A DNA stretch of 60,968 nt from Dehalococcoidia bacterium. GTDB taxonomy: Bacteria; Chloroflexota; Dehalococcoidia; UBA2979. Shown in pieces: positions 25,983-33,852 of this stretch. Every line of letters begins with the position of its first letter. Positions within the stretch are counted from its first letter, which is position 1. The stretch is from positions 1 to 60,968 of the forward strand of contig JAIBBD010000006.1 of NCBI GenBank assembly GCA_019694855.1. The letters are read 5' to 3'. The position numbers and the translations under genes are program-made. The notes under the pieces were generated by a model. The model was given only the letters and a program-made list of their open reading frames with translations, searched no databases and was not told the origin of the DNA.

Positions 25983-26715
25983 GGAGTCCGCCGCTGTCGC
26001 CGGCGAAGAGGTGCAGGAAGAACTCGATCGGCGGCGCCATGATGTCGAACAGGGGGCTGATCTGCCCGTTCGTGAGGAATGGGAGCATGAACAGGATCAG
26101 CAGCACGCCCGGTCCCCACGCCTCGTACTTCCCGACCTCCCGGCTCAGGTCCCGCGGCAGCAGGCCGACCAGCACCCGGAACCCGTCGAGGGGCGCGATA
26201 GGCACGAAGTTGAAGACGGCGAGGATCACGTTCAACAGCACGATCGTGCCGAGGAAGAGCCCGATCAGGTTGTCCGGGGACTGCGCCCAGATACGCGCCC
26301 AGAACGCCGCGTCACCCGGGTTCACGAACGGGTGGAAGAACGGCACCATCCCGAGCTTGATTGGGATTCCCGCGAGTCCCGCGACGAGCAGGTTCGACAG
26401 CGGTCCCGCCGCCGCGATTGCGACCATGCTGGCCTGCGGGTTCTTTGTGTTGTACGGGTTCACCGGCACGGGACGCGCCCAGCCGAACCCGACAAAGAGG
26501 ATCAGCAACGACCCCACCGGATCGAGGTGCGCGCGTGGGTCGAGAGTGAGGCGGCCATACCGCTTCGGGGTCGGATCGCCGAGGCTGTTCGCGATCAGGC
26601 CGTGGCAGAACTCGTGAAACGCGAGCCCCAACAGCATCGAGATGAGGAATGCGCCGATGAGAATGAGAAACGCCGACGGCGCTTCCCCGAGCACAGACAG
26701 GTAGCGCAGCAGCAC
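25972..26715 (-). CDS. Site-2-protease-like M50 zinc metalloprotease
   Basis: The 247-aa membrane protease has the zinc motif HEFCHG after a hydrophobic segment (SAFLILIGAFLISMLLGLAF). The second metal motif is NFVPIAPLDGFRV. At least five membrane segments are visible. This is the short, PDZ-lacking YwhC/SpoIVFB-like branch that cleaves substrates within the membrane. I chose GTG at 26715 (MLLRYLSVLGEAPSAF); the open frame extends 55 codons upstream but that part is Arg-rich and non-conserved. No strong RBS is seen. It heads the run into HD, tyrA, aroA, remA, gmk. Confidence 0.85.
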   Translation of the reverse strand: MLLRYLSVLGEAPSAFLILIGAFLISMLLGLAFHEFCHGLIANSLGDPTPKRYGRLTLDPRAHLDPVGSLLILFVGFGWARPVPVNPYNTKNPQASMVAIAAAGPLSNLLVAGLAGIPIKLGMVPFFHPFVNPGDAAFWARIWAQSPDNLIGLFLGTIVLLNVILAVFNFVPIAPLDGFRVLVGLLPRDLSREVGKYEAWGPGVLLILFMLPFLTNGQISPLFDIMAPPIEFFLHLFAGDSGGLRVA

Positions 26716-26891
26716 CCGATCAGGATACGTCCGCCGTTGGTTTGACACACCTCGACGGGCGTTCCTATGGTGATCCCACTCGGTGCGCTCAACCCCAGCG
26801 CGCGCCCCGGGCCACTCAGCAGGCGGTATCGAGCTGGCGGGGCTCGCTACGCAGGGGGTTTCGGAACCCCTCGTTTGCATGGTGAGCGTAC

Positions 26892-28034
26892 ATGGCCCTG
26901 CCCCGCCGTCGCGTCCTCATGGTTCCGGTGACGGGCATCGCCGTCGCGGTCGCCGTTGCCATCCTCCTCGTGAATCGAGATGAACGTCCCCGCGACGAGG
27001 GCACCCCCGCCCCCGCCAGCACCTCGCTGCTGTTCGCGGAATTCGGCACGAACGCGGATCGGGTGTTCCGCGCGGAGGCGCGTGACCCCTCGGTCCGGTC
27101 GCTCGTCGCGACCATCCCGCATGCGCCGGAATGGGGCATCAACGCCGCCGCCCGCCCGGCGGGCGACCTGGTCGCCTTCACGGTGCTGCCGGCGACGGCA
27201 CGCCCCGAGCGCGATACCCCCGCCGAGCTGCGCGTCCTCGACCTCGCCGATGGCAGGACTCGCCTGCTCGCGAGTGACGCGGACCTGCTCACCGCGCCGG
27301 TCTTCGACCGTAACGGCACGCACGTGGTCTACCGCAGCGACGGTGAACTCGGGACGCAGACGCTCGTCAGCGTCGACCTCGCGACGGGCGCCCGCCGCAC
27401 CGTGTACGAACTGGAGACGACCTTTGGGGTGTACCCGGTGGGGTTCGGCGCGGACGGCCGTCTCCTCTTCGCCTCGCTCTCTCGCGGGGGCACCGACCTC
27501 GTACGTGCCGGCGCTGATGGCGGGCCGGAGCTCGTGATCCACGCCTCCGACGAGGTGGCACGCGACTGGCAGCTTTCCCCGGATGGCAAACGGATCGCAT
27601 TCCTCGTGCCGCAGACCCAGAACGAACGCACCGTGAATCGCCTCCGCGTGGTGGACCTGACGACGCGCTCGCCCCTGTCGGTCAACTCCGTGCAGGTGCC
27701 CCCGGCTATCGAGGAGTACGCACCGGCCTGGAGCCCGGACGGCTCCGCGGTCACGCTCGGCCGCGAAGCGTTCCCCGACGCGCGGGCCGGCGCGGTGACG
27801 TACCCGCTGAGCGGCGGCACCCCCTCGGCGCTCGCCCCGCCGGCGCGAGGCTACGACGTGCCGATCGACTGGAGCACGGACGGGCAGTACCTCGCCGTGC
27901 GCTCATTCGACGGCATGACCACGCAGGACCCCGGCGAGGAGTCACTCGTAATCGTCGCCACGAGCGGAGGCCGTATGACCGTGAGCGCGGCCAACGAGGT
28001 GCTCTTCCTCGGTTGGGTGGCCAGCAGTGGCTAA
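26892..28034 (+). CDS. Membrane-anchored TolB-like beta-propeller protein
   Basis: The 380-aa protein has an N-terminal anchor (VLMVPVTGIAVAVAVAILLV, about residues 8-27). Behind it is a series of WD40/PD40-like blades, for example DWQLSPDGKRIAFLVPQ, YAPAWSPDGSAVTLGREAF and PIDWSTDGQYLAVRSFDG. Such TolB-type propellers bind partners at the outer face of the membrane. It overlaps the following transglycosylase gene by 8 bp, so the two are probably made together. The precise partner is unknown. Confidence 0.8.
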   Translation: MALPRRRVLMVPVTGIAVAVAVAILLVNRDERPRDEGTPAPASTSLLFAEFGTNADRVFRAEARDPSVRSLVATIPHAPEWGINAAARPAGDLVAFTVLPATARPERDTPAELRVLDLADGRTRLLASDADLLTAPVFDRNGTHVVYRSDGELGTQTLVSVDLATGARRTVYELETTFGVYPVGFGADGRLLFASLSRGGTDLVRAGADGGPELVIHASDEVARDWQLSPDGKRIAFLVPQTQNERTVNRLRVVDLTTRSPLSVNSVQVPPAIEEYAPAWSPDGSAVTLGREAFPDARAGAVTYPLSGGTPSALAPPARGYDVPIDWSTDGQYLAVRSFDGMTTQDPGEESLVIVATSGGRMTVSAANEVLFLGWVASSG

Positions 28035-29358
28035 CCGCGTCCTGCTACTCCTGGGCCTCATCGCCTGCTGCCTCGCGCTGGCAGGCCGGGCGCCGTTCCG
28101 CGCGACCCACGCCGAGGCGTGCGCGTTCCTGCGCACGCCCGCGGCCTACGAGTCCGACCAGCTGCGCGCCAATTACGCCACCGCGATGGACGCCGCCTCG
28201 GTGAACGGGCTGTTTGCTGGCGACCCATATTTCGGCCTGCCGGCGGTGAAGGTCGGCACCCGCGCGAGCCGCGTCGACGGCGCCGCGCGCGTGCCCGGCA
28301 CCCTGCTGCGAGCCCTCGGCTGGGTGGAGTCAAACACGGCGATGGCGGCGCGTTCGGTGAACTTCGACTCCGTCGGACCCGCCCTCGTATCGTTCGACTG
28401 CGGCTACGGCATCATGCAGGTGACCAGCGGCATGACCTCTCCGCTGGGCACCGACAACCAGCCGACGGCGAACCAGGCCCGGGTCGCGACGCACTACCTC
28501 TACAACATCGCCCGAGGCGCGACGATCCTCGCCGACAAGTGGAACCAGGCCCCCGACTCCCGCCCGATCGCCGGCACCGACACGAACTCCGACCCGTCGA
28601 TCGTCGAGAATTGGTACTACGCGGTGTGGAGCTACAACGGCTTCACCGGCCCGGGCGCGACGCAGTCCAATCACCCGCTCGACCCACGCTTCAGCGCCAC
28701 GCGGGAGCGGTGGAAGTGCGATGGCACGCAGTCGCGCACCAAGTACCCGTATCAGGAGGTTGTCTGGGGCTGCATGGCCTCGCCACCGACCCGCAACGGA
28801 CAGCAGCTGTGGAGCCCGCTCGCCGCTTCACTGCCGAATCTGTCCGATCCACGCTTCTCCGGCCCCCTCCAGTTGAGCAACTTCGTCGCGCCGTTCTCTT
28901 CGATGGACATCCCGACCGCGCAGCCGTCTCACAGCCAGGCGGCGCCCACCGTTCCCGGCGACTTCGTCAGCCGCATCCTTGGCTCGCCTGTGCTCTCGGT
29001 GCCGAATACCTCGATTCAACTCGGCCTCGATGGCGGTGCCGCGGCCGCGAAGGCAACCGTCACGGTCGAAAACCACGGCAGCGGGATCCTCGTCTGGACG
29101 GCCACCCCCTCGGCGAACTGGATCGTCATCGACCCGCCCGCCGGCGTGGCCCTCGGCCCCGAGGTGCCCTGCGGCGCCGGTTGCAGCCGCAGCGCCACCT
29201 TCACGGTCACGCTCAACTCGGCCGCGCTGCCGGGGGCGATGACCGCGGGGCACATCACAATCAGCGCGGCGAACGGTAACTCGCCGCCCGTCGAGGTGAG
29301 CATCAACGCTGAGGCCGACTTCGAATTGCCCGCCCCGGGCACGAGCAAGGCGTACTGA
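28027..29358 (+). CDS. Secreted lysozyme-like/lytic transglycosylase protein with BACON-like domain
   Basis: The 443-aa protein begins with a signal peptide (NRVLLLLGLIACCLALAGRAPF). A lysozyme-like fold is suggested by LLRALGWVESNTAMAA (candidate catalytic Glu) and SFDCGYGIMQVTSGM, followed by YNIARGATILADKWNQAP and WSYNGF, the layout of SLT-type transglycosylases. The C-terminal part (about residues 330-435) has a BACON/Ig-like look: VTVENHGSGILVWTATPSA and AGHITISAANG. It probably acts on peptidoglycan outside the membrane. Its overlap with the propeller gene suggests a joint envelope role. Confidence 0.75.
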   Translation: MANRVLLLLGLIACCLALAGRAPFRATHAEACAFLRTPAAYESDQLRANYATAMDAASVNGLFAGDPYFGLPAVKVGTRASRVDGAARVPGTLLRALGWVESNTAMAARSVNFDSVGPALVSFDCGYGIMQVTSGMTSPLGTDNQPTANQARVATHYLYNIARGATILADKWNQAPDSRPIAGTDTNSDPSIVENWYYAVWSYNGFTGPGATQSNHPLDPRFSATRERWKCDGTQSRTKYPYQEVVWGCMASPPTRNGQQLWSPLAASLPNLSDPRFSGPLQLSNFVAPFSSMDIPTAQPSHSQAAPTVPGDFVSRILGSPVLSVPNTSIQLGLDGGAAAAKATVTVENHGSGILVWTATPSANWIVIDPPAGVALGPEVPCGAGCSRSATFTVTLNSAALPGAMTAGHITISAANGNSPPVEVSINAEADFELPAPGTSKAY

Positions 29359-29416
29359 CGCCGCCTGCCGCTCGCGGCAGGCCTACACTGAGCGTGCACA
29401 CCGAAGCGGGGGCGTC

Positions 29417-29905
29417 ATGTTGAAACGCTGGGCGGACGCGGTCCGTCGGAACCACGCACTCGAGCACGCCACAGTCGCGGTGCTCCTCGCGCGCCATGGC
29501 CCGAGGCGGCTCGCCGGCCGCGCGAGCGTCGACGGCTTCTTGATCGCCAGCGACGTCGACTCGGAGGAGCTCACCTCGTGTGCTCGCGAGGCGCTGGAGC
29601 GGCTGCAGGCGGGACAGGCGAGCCTCGCAGTTTCGCCGCTCTGCGGCACGAACATCGCGGTCTCGGGGCTGATGGCGGCGGCGGCCGCCACCGCCGCGCT
29701 CGCGAAGGGCAAGGAGCGTGACGGTCGGTTCGCCAACGCGTTCATGGCCGCGATGGTCGCCGTGGTCGCCGCGCAACCCGTGGGCCGCCTCGTGCAGGAA
29801 CACCTGACCACCCGCCCCGACCTCGACGACGTCGAGGTCATCGACACGAAGCCGGTGTTTGGCGGCCTGCGCAAGGTGCGCACGAGGTCAGTCATTCGAG
29901 CCTGA
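29417..29905 (+). CDS. DUF6391-like membrane-associated protein
   Basis: The 162-aa protein has the family-like start RNHALEHATVAVLLARHGPRRLAGRASVDGFLI and the conserved SPLCGTNIAVSGLMAAAAA, which runs into a hydrophobic stretch. A second hydrophobic stretch (NAFMAAMVAVVAAQPVG) follows. The C-terminus DDVEVIDTKPVFGGLRKVRTRSVI is also typical. These proteins occur in Cyanobacteria and Chloroflexota and have no known function. The next gene starts four bases after its stop, so co-transcription is likely. Confidence 0.72.
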   Translation: MLKRWADAVRRNHALEHATVAVLLARHGPRRLAGRASVDGFLIASDVDSEELTSCAREALERLQAGQASLAVSPLCGTNIAVSGLMAAAAATAALAKGKERDGRFANAFMAAMVAVVAAQPVGRLVQEHLTTRPDLDDVEVIDTKPVFGGLRKVRTRSVIRA

Positions 29906-29909
29906 CACC

Positions 29910-30749
29910 GTGGCGCGTTCAGATGTGCGTTCCGGTCTCTTCGAGGACGACGCGGCCATCCGCCGGGTTCACGGCGAAGGGGTGTTGCTCCTCGGCGGCG
30001 GCCGGGCGCTGCTCATGCAGATCGCGCACCCGCTCGTGGCCCGCGCCGTGCGCGAGCACAGCAGCTACCAGCACGACCGCTGGGGCCGCCTGCTGCGCAC
30101 CGTCCGTCCGATGTACGCGATTATCTTCGGTACGGCCGATCAGGCCGAGGCGGCGGCCACGCGCGTCAACCGTCTGCACGAATCAGTGCGCGGCGACGGG
30201 TACCGCGCCATGGATCCGCGGCTCCTCGCCTGGGTGCTCGCCACGCTGATCGATACCTCGCTGTTGACGTACGAGCGCTTCGTCCGTTCCCTGGCGCCGG
30301 CCGAGGTGGCTGCCTACTACCAGGACGCCCGGGCCGCCGGCATGCTGCTTGGCGTACCTCGCAATGCCCTTCCCGGCGATATCGCGGGCTTTCGGCGTTA
30401 CGTGGACGACCAGGTGGCGAGCATCGAGGTGACGGACGCGGCGCGGGCGATCGCCCGTGACCTGTTCGAGCCACTGCCCGGGACGGGCCCCGCGATGCTC
30501 CTGATGCGCGAGCTCACGGCGGCGCTGCTCCCCCCACGGCTGCGGGAGGCGTACGGGCTCCGCTCAGGCCCCGCGCAGCGAGCGGCCCTCGAGGTCACAG
30601 GCGCGATCAACCGCACCGCGAGCGCCGTGCTCCCGCCCCGCCTGCGCCGTCCGCCGGGGTTTCTCCTACCGCCGAACGAACACACGAGGGGTCAAGTGAC
30701 GGTCAGCGGCACGCCGTCGCGGCAGAGCGGACAGTCGCCCGGCTCATAG
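29910..30749 (+). CDS. Oxygenase MpaB-family protein (DUF2236)
   Basis: The 279-aa protein matches the MpaB/latex-clearing-protein-like family: GGGRALLMQIAHPLVARAVREHSSY, TVRPMYAIIFGT and AAATRVNRLHESVRG are characteristic. The conserved His residues in these helices bind haem b or metal in studied relatives. The start GTG at 29910 is chosen because the earlier frame overlaps the DUF6391 gene. The last 58 bp overlap the convergent pyrE 3' end. The substrate is unknown. Confidence 0.83.
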   Translation: MARSDVRSGLFEDDAAIRRVHGEGVLLLGGGRALLMQIAHPLVARAVREHSSYQHDRWGRLLRTVRPMYAIIFGTADQAEAAATRVNRLHESVRGDGYRAMDPRLLAWVLATLIDTSLLTYERFVRSLAPAEVAAYYQDARAAGMLLGVPRNALPGDIAGFRRYVDDQVASIEVTDAARAIARDLFEPLPGTGPAMLLMRELTAALLPPRLREAYGLRSGPAQRAALEVTGAINRTASAVLPPRLRRPPGFLLPPNEHTRGQVTVSGTPSRQSGQSPGS

Positions 30750-31261
30750 GTCTGAAGGGCAAACTCGGTCGCGGCGAAGAACGGCAGCTCGCCGAACCGG
30801 ACGGCTCCACCGGAGCGGTCGACCAACACCGCGACGCCGACGCAGTCCGCTCCAGTCGCGGCCACCGCGTCGAGCGTGTCGCGCACGGAAGCCCCGCTCG
30901 TGAGCACGTCGTCAACGACGAGCACACGCTCCCCGGCGCGCAGCCGGAAGTCACGCTGGAAGGCGCGCCCACCCTCGGCGGCTCGCTCGGCGAAGATGCC
31001 GCGCAGCCCGAGCTGGCGGGCCACTTCATACGCAAGGATGATGCCGCCCGTGGTTGGCCCCGCCACCGTCTCCGGCGCGAGTCCCCGGGTGGCTTCGGCG
31101 ATCTTGGCGCACACCATCTCCGTGTACCGCGGCCACTGGAGGAGATTGAACTTCTCCAGGTAGCGGTCGGAGTGGCGTCCGGAGTTGAGCTGGAAGTGGC
31201 CTTCGAGGACCGCGCCGGCGTCCTCGAGGGCGGCCGTTACCTCGCTGTCGACGACGATGAT
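30692..31261 (-). CDS. pyrE: Orotate phosphoribosyltransferase, no canonical start codon visible
   Basis: PyrE joins orotate to PRPP in pyrimidine synthesis. The PRPP motif VLVVDDVLTSGASVRDTLDAV, the TTGGIILAYEVARQ block and ERAAEGGRAFQRDFRL are clear. The first ATG in frame (31117) would drop the conserved N-terminus. Codons 31118-31249 still read as DSEVTAALEDAGAVLEGHF and SDRYLEKFNLLQWPRYTEM, which is typical PyrE. Upstream in this frame there is no ATG, GTG or TTG; the nearest options are two ATC codons at 31256-31261, preceded by GGGAG and overlapping the end of lepB. Either a rare ATC start or a base error is likely. The C-terminus carries EPGDCPLCRDGVPL. Confidence 0.82.
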   Translation of the reverse strand: MIVVDSEVTAALEDAGAVLEGHFQLNSGRHSDRYLEKFNLLQWPRYTEMVCAKIAEATRGLAPETVAGPTTGGIILAYEVARQLGLRGIFAERAAEGGRAFQRDFRLRAGERVLVVDDVLTSGASVRDTLDAVAATGADCVGVAVLVDRSGGAVRFGELPFFAATEFALQTYEPGDCPLCRDGVPLTVT

Positions 31262-32247
31262 GAAGCTCCCTGCGTGATGGTGACTCCCGCCTCGGCGCTC
31301 AGGCCCCCGTGGTCGATCCGGCCGATGCGGCCGAACGGCCAGTAGCGGAACTCCGCTCGTCCGATGAGCAGGGACTGGTCAAGCAGGCCCCACGAGTGCG
31401 AATCGTACGAGTTGTTGCGGTTGTCTCCCAGCACGAAGAGCTGGCCCTTTGGCACTGTGACCGGTCCATAGTCATACGTGGGCGCCTGGTCGAGATACGG
31501 CTCGTTCTGCTGAATCCCGTCGAGGTACACCTTGCCCCCGCGCACCTCGACCGTCTGGCCGGGGATCGCGATCACGCGCTTGATGAAGTCGCGGTTCTGA
31601 TCCTGCGGGAACTTGAAGACCACGACGTCGCCCGACTGCGGCGCGCCAAACGGTCGCCAGTCGTCTTTGTCGGTGAACGGGAGCCAGGAGAGATTGAAAT
31701 TCTTATACGCGAGCTTGTTCACGATGAGCATCTCGCCGTTGTGGAAGGTCGGCTCCATCGAGCCGCCATCGACCACGAAGTTCTGCGCCACGGAGCGCAC
31801 GAGAAGGAACATCAGGAGCGCGAGCGCGAGGACCTCGATGGTCTCGATCAGCCCGTGCATGCCCCACGGCCAGACGGAGGAGGCAGGCGGCTCTGACGGC
31901 GGCTCTTGCCCGAATGCATCGTGCTCGGCGGCCCCGTCCTGAGTCGGCGACCAGGGCGTCCGGGCGACGCTCGAGGCGGGGAGCGCCGCCTCACCCGCGC
32001 CGCTCCCCGGGTAGCGCGACAGCGTGGAGAACGTCATTCCGCCCGAGGCTTCAGCGCGGGCGGCGCCGCTCGGAGACTCCGCCGGCGTGTCACCGCTTTC
32101 CACGGCCGCGGGCCGCGGCGTGGGTTCCGTGGAGGCTGATTCCGGGGGGTGGGGCTCGCTCGAAACGCCTGAGAAACCTGAGAGAGTGGCCGGATCCTCG
32201 GCGGGGTCGGCTCCGGACCCCGTCTCGGCCGGTGGTGTGTCTGACAT
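31237..32247 (-). CDS. lepB: Signal peptidase I with long low-complexity N-terminal region
   Basis: The 336-aa membrane protease removes signal peptides. The membrane anchor is LIETIEVLALALLMFLLVRSVAQNF. The catalytic Ser lies in DGGSMEPTFHNGEMLIVNKL and the catalytic Lys in RDFIKRVIAIPGQTVEV; box E is LFVLGDNRNNSYDSHSWG. About 150 residues before the anchor are Pro/Ser/Glu/Ala-rich and probably disordered in the cytoplasm, longer than in most LepB proteins. ATG at 32247 is the start; the frame continues upstream only as aldolase shadow. It sits directly upstream of pyrE, whose 5' end it overlaps. Confidence 0.93.
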   Translation of the reverse strand: MSDTPPAETGSGADPAEDPATLSGFSGVSSEPHPPESASTEPTPRPAAVESGDTPAESPSGAARAEASGGMTFSTLSRYPGSGAGEAALPASSVARTPWSPTQDGAAEHDAFGQEPPSEPPASSVWPWGMHGLIETIEVLALALLMFLLVRSVAQNFVVDGGSMEPTFHNGEMLIVNKLAYKNFNLSWLPFTDKDDWRPFGAPQSGDVVVFKFPQDQNRDFIKRVIAIPGQTVEVRGGKVYLDGIQQNEPYLDQAPTYDYGPVTVPKGQLFVLGDNRNNSYDSHSWGLLDQSLLIGRAEFRYWPFGRIGRIDHGGLSAEAGVTITQGASSSSSTAR

Positions 32248-32294
32248 TGGATCGAGTATAGCAGCGCCCCGTGTAGCGTCTCTGGACGCTGAGT

Positions 32295-33122
32295 TCAGGC
32301 GCGAAACGCCGCCCCGAGCAACTCGATGCGCTGCGCCGCGACATCGGCCACGGCCTCCCGCGCGGCGCGCAGCGCCGGGCGCGGGTCCTTGCCGGACGCG
32401 CCGCCGATCGCCTGGGCGAACGCCGTGTGAATCTCGGTGCTGATGTTCACCTTGCGGATGCCGGCGCGCACCGCCGATCGCAGGTCGTCCGGCGTCACGC
32501 CCGATCCACCATGGAGCACGAGCGGCAGGCCGCGCACGGCGGCCCGCAGTTCCTCCACCAGGTCGAGCCGCACCGCTCCCGCGAGCCCATGCGCGGTTCC
32601 TACCGACACCGCGAGCGCGTGCACGCGTGTCTGCTCGACGAACCGGCGAGCTGACTCGGGATCGGTGAGCACCGCTTCCGACGTGACGACGCCCGGCTCC
32701 CGGCCACCTACGTGGCCGAGTTCGGCCTCCAGGGCGAGTCCCGCCTCGAGCGCGACCTTCCCCGCCTCCAGCGTCTCGCGCAGGTTTCGCTCGAACGGCA
32801 GGGTGGACCCATCGAACATCAGCGAGGTGAACCCCGCGCGGACGGCCGCACGCAGCAGCTCGAGGCTGCCATGGTCGAGATGCACCGCGACGGGCGTGGG
32901 GGCGCGCAACGCGAGCGCACGCGCAAACGCCGCGGCAACCTCGACGCCGCCGGCGTGATCGAGGTTGCTCTGGTTGAACTGCAACAGCACCGGGGCGCGC
33001 CGCGCTGCGGCAGCGTCCAGCACGCCGAGCGCCAGCTCGAGGTTCGATACGTTGAAGCCAGGTACGGCGTACCCGTGCGCCTCGGCATCGGCGAGCAATT
33101 CCTTGCCCGAGGCGAGCGACAT
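32295..33122 (-). CDS. Class II fructose-bisphosphate aldolase family protein
   Basis: The 275-aa zinc-dependent aldolase has the metal motif VAVHLDHGSLELL, the catalytic EAELGHVGGREPG region, LVLHGGSGVTPDDL and KVNISTEIHTAF. These match FbaA/GatY/KbaY-type ketose-bisphosphate aldolases. The short length and GatY-like blocks leave open whether the true substrate is fructose- or tagatose-1,6-bisphosphate. ATG at 33122 is preceded by GAGGAGG. It diverges from the ECF sigma gene 76 bp away. Confidence 0.9.
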   Translation of the reverse strand: MSLASGKELLADAEAHGYAVPGFNVSNLELALGVLDAAAARRAPVLLQFNQSNLDHAGGVEVAAAFARALALRAPTPVAVHLDHGSLELLRAAVRAGFTSLMFDGSTLPFERNLRETLEAGKVALEAGLALEAELGHVGGREPGVVTSEAVLTDPESARRFVEQTRVHALAVSVGTAHGLAGAVRLDLVEELRAAVRGLPLVLHGGSGVTPDDLRSAVRAGIRKVNISTEIHTAFAQAIGGASGKDPRPALRAAREAVADVAAQRIELLGAAFRA

Positions 33123-33198
33123 CGAGCCTCCTCGCGGGCGGCGCCTGCGACCGCAACCGGCACGCATGCTACGCTCGCGCGGCTGAGGAGCGCATCCC

Positions 33199-33846
33199 GT
33201 GACCGAGCCTCCGACGACCGACGCCGCGCCGCGCGACGATTTCCCCGCGGACGCGACGGCGGCGCTGGTGCAGCGGGCTCGGGCGGGCGACGTCGCCGCT
33301 TTCAACCAGTTGGTGCTGCAGCATCAGGACGCCGCCTACTCGCTGGCGCTGCGGTTCCTCGGCAGCCCGCCCGCCGCTGAGGACGTCACCCAAGAGGCGT
33401 TCATCCGCGCCTACCGCGGCATCGCGAAGTTCGAGGGCGAACGCTTCCGCGCCTGGCTGCTGAGCATCGTCGCGAATGCTGCGCGGGACGAGCTGCGGCG
33501 GCAACGGCGTCGTCCCCAGCGCTCCCTCGATGCCGCACGCGACGATCCCGACCAGCCGGCCCTCGACCCGCCGGATTCAGGGCCATCGCCCGAGACGAGT
33601 GCGCTCACCGGCGAGCTGCGGGGGCAGCTCGAGGCGGCGCTCCGCGAGCTGCCCGAAGACTGGCGCATGGTGGTCCTGCTCTCGGACGTCCACGGCCTCG
33701 CGTACGACGAGATCGCGGCGGCGACGGGCGTGCCCGTCGGGACCGTCAAATCGCGACTGAGCCGGGCCCGTGGCCGGCTTCGCGACCTCTTACGAGGAGT
33801 GCGGGAACCTGCGGGCCTTCCCGGTCGTCTGGAAGACAGGCGGTAG
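33199..33846 (+). CDS. ECF-type RNA polymerase sigma factor
   Basis: The 215-aa protein has sigma region 2 (VQRARAGDVAAFNQLVLQHQDAAYSLALRFLGSPPAAEDVTQEAFIRAYR, about residues 24-75) and region 4 (LRELPEDWRMVVLLSDVHGLAYDEIAAATGVPVGTVKSRLSRAR, about 150-195). An Asp/Pro-rich linker lies between them. There is no region 3, as expected of ECF sigma factors. The next gene encodes an anti-sigma-like membrane protein starting seven bases after its stop. This is the usual arrangement in which a membrane protein holds the sigma factor until a signal arrives. Confidence 0.93.
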   Translation: MTEPPTTDAAPRDDFPADATAALVQRARAGDVAAFNQLVLQHQDAAYSLALRFLGSPPAAEDVTQEAFIRAYRGIAKFEGERFRAWLLSIVANAARDELRRQRRRPQRSLDAARDDPDQPALDPPDSGPSPETSALTGELRGQLEAALRELPEDWRMVVLLSDVHGLAYDEIAAATGVPVGTVKSRLSRARGRLRDLLRGVREPAGLPGRLEDRR

Positions 33847-33852
33847 ACGGAT

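Noticed and set aside
31237-33156. 639-aa frame joining lepB with upstream sequence
   Set aside because: The part above 32247 is antisense-type shadow of the aldolase gene; lepB starts at MSDTPPAETGS.
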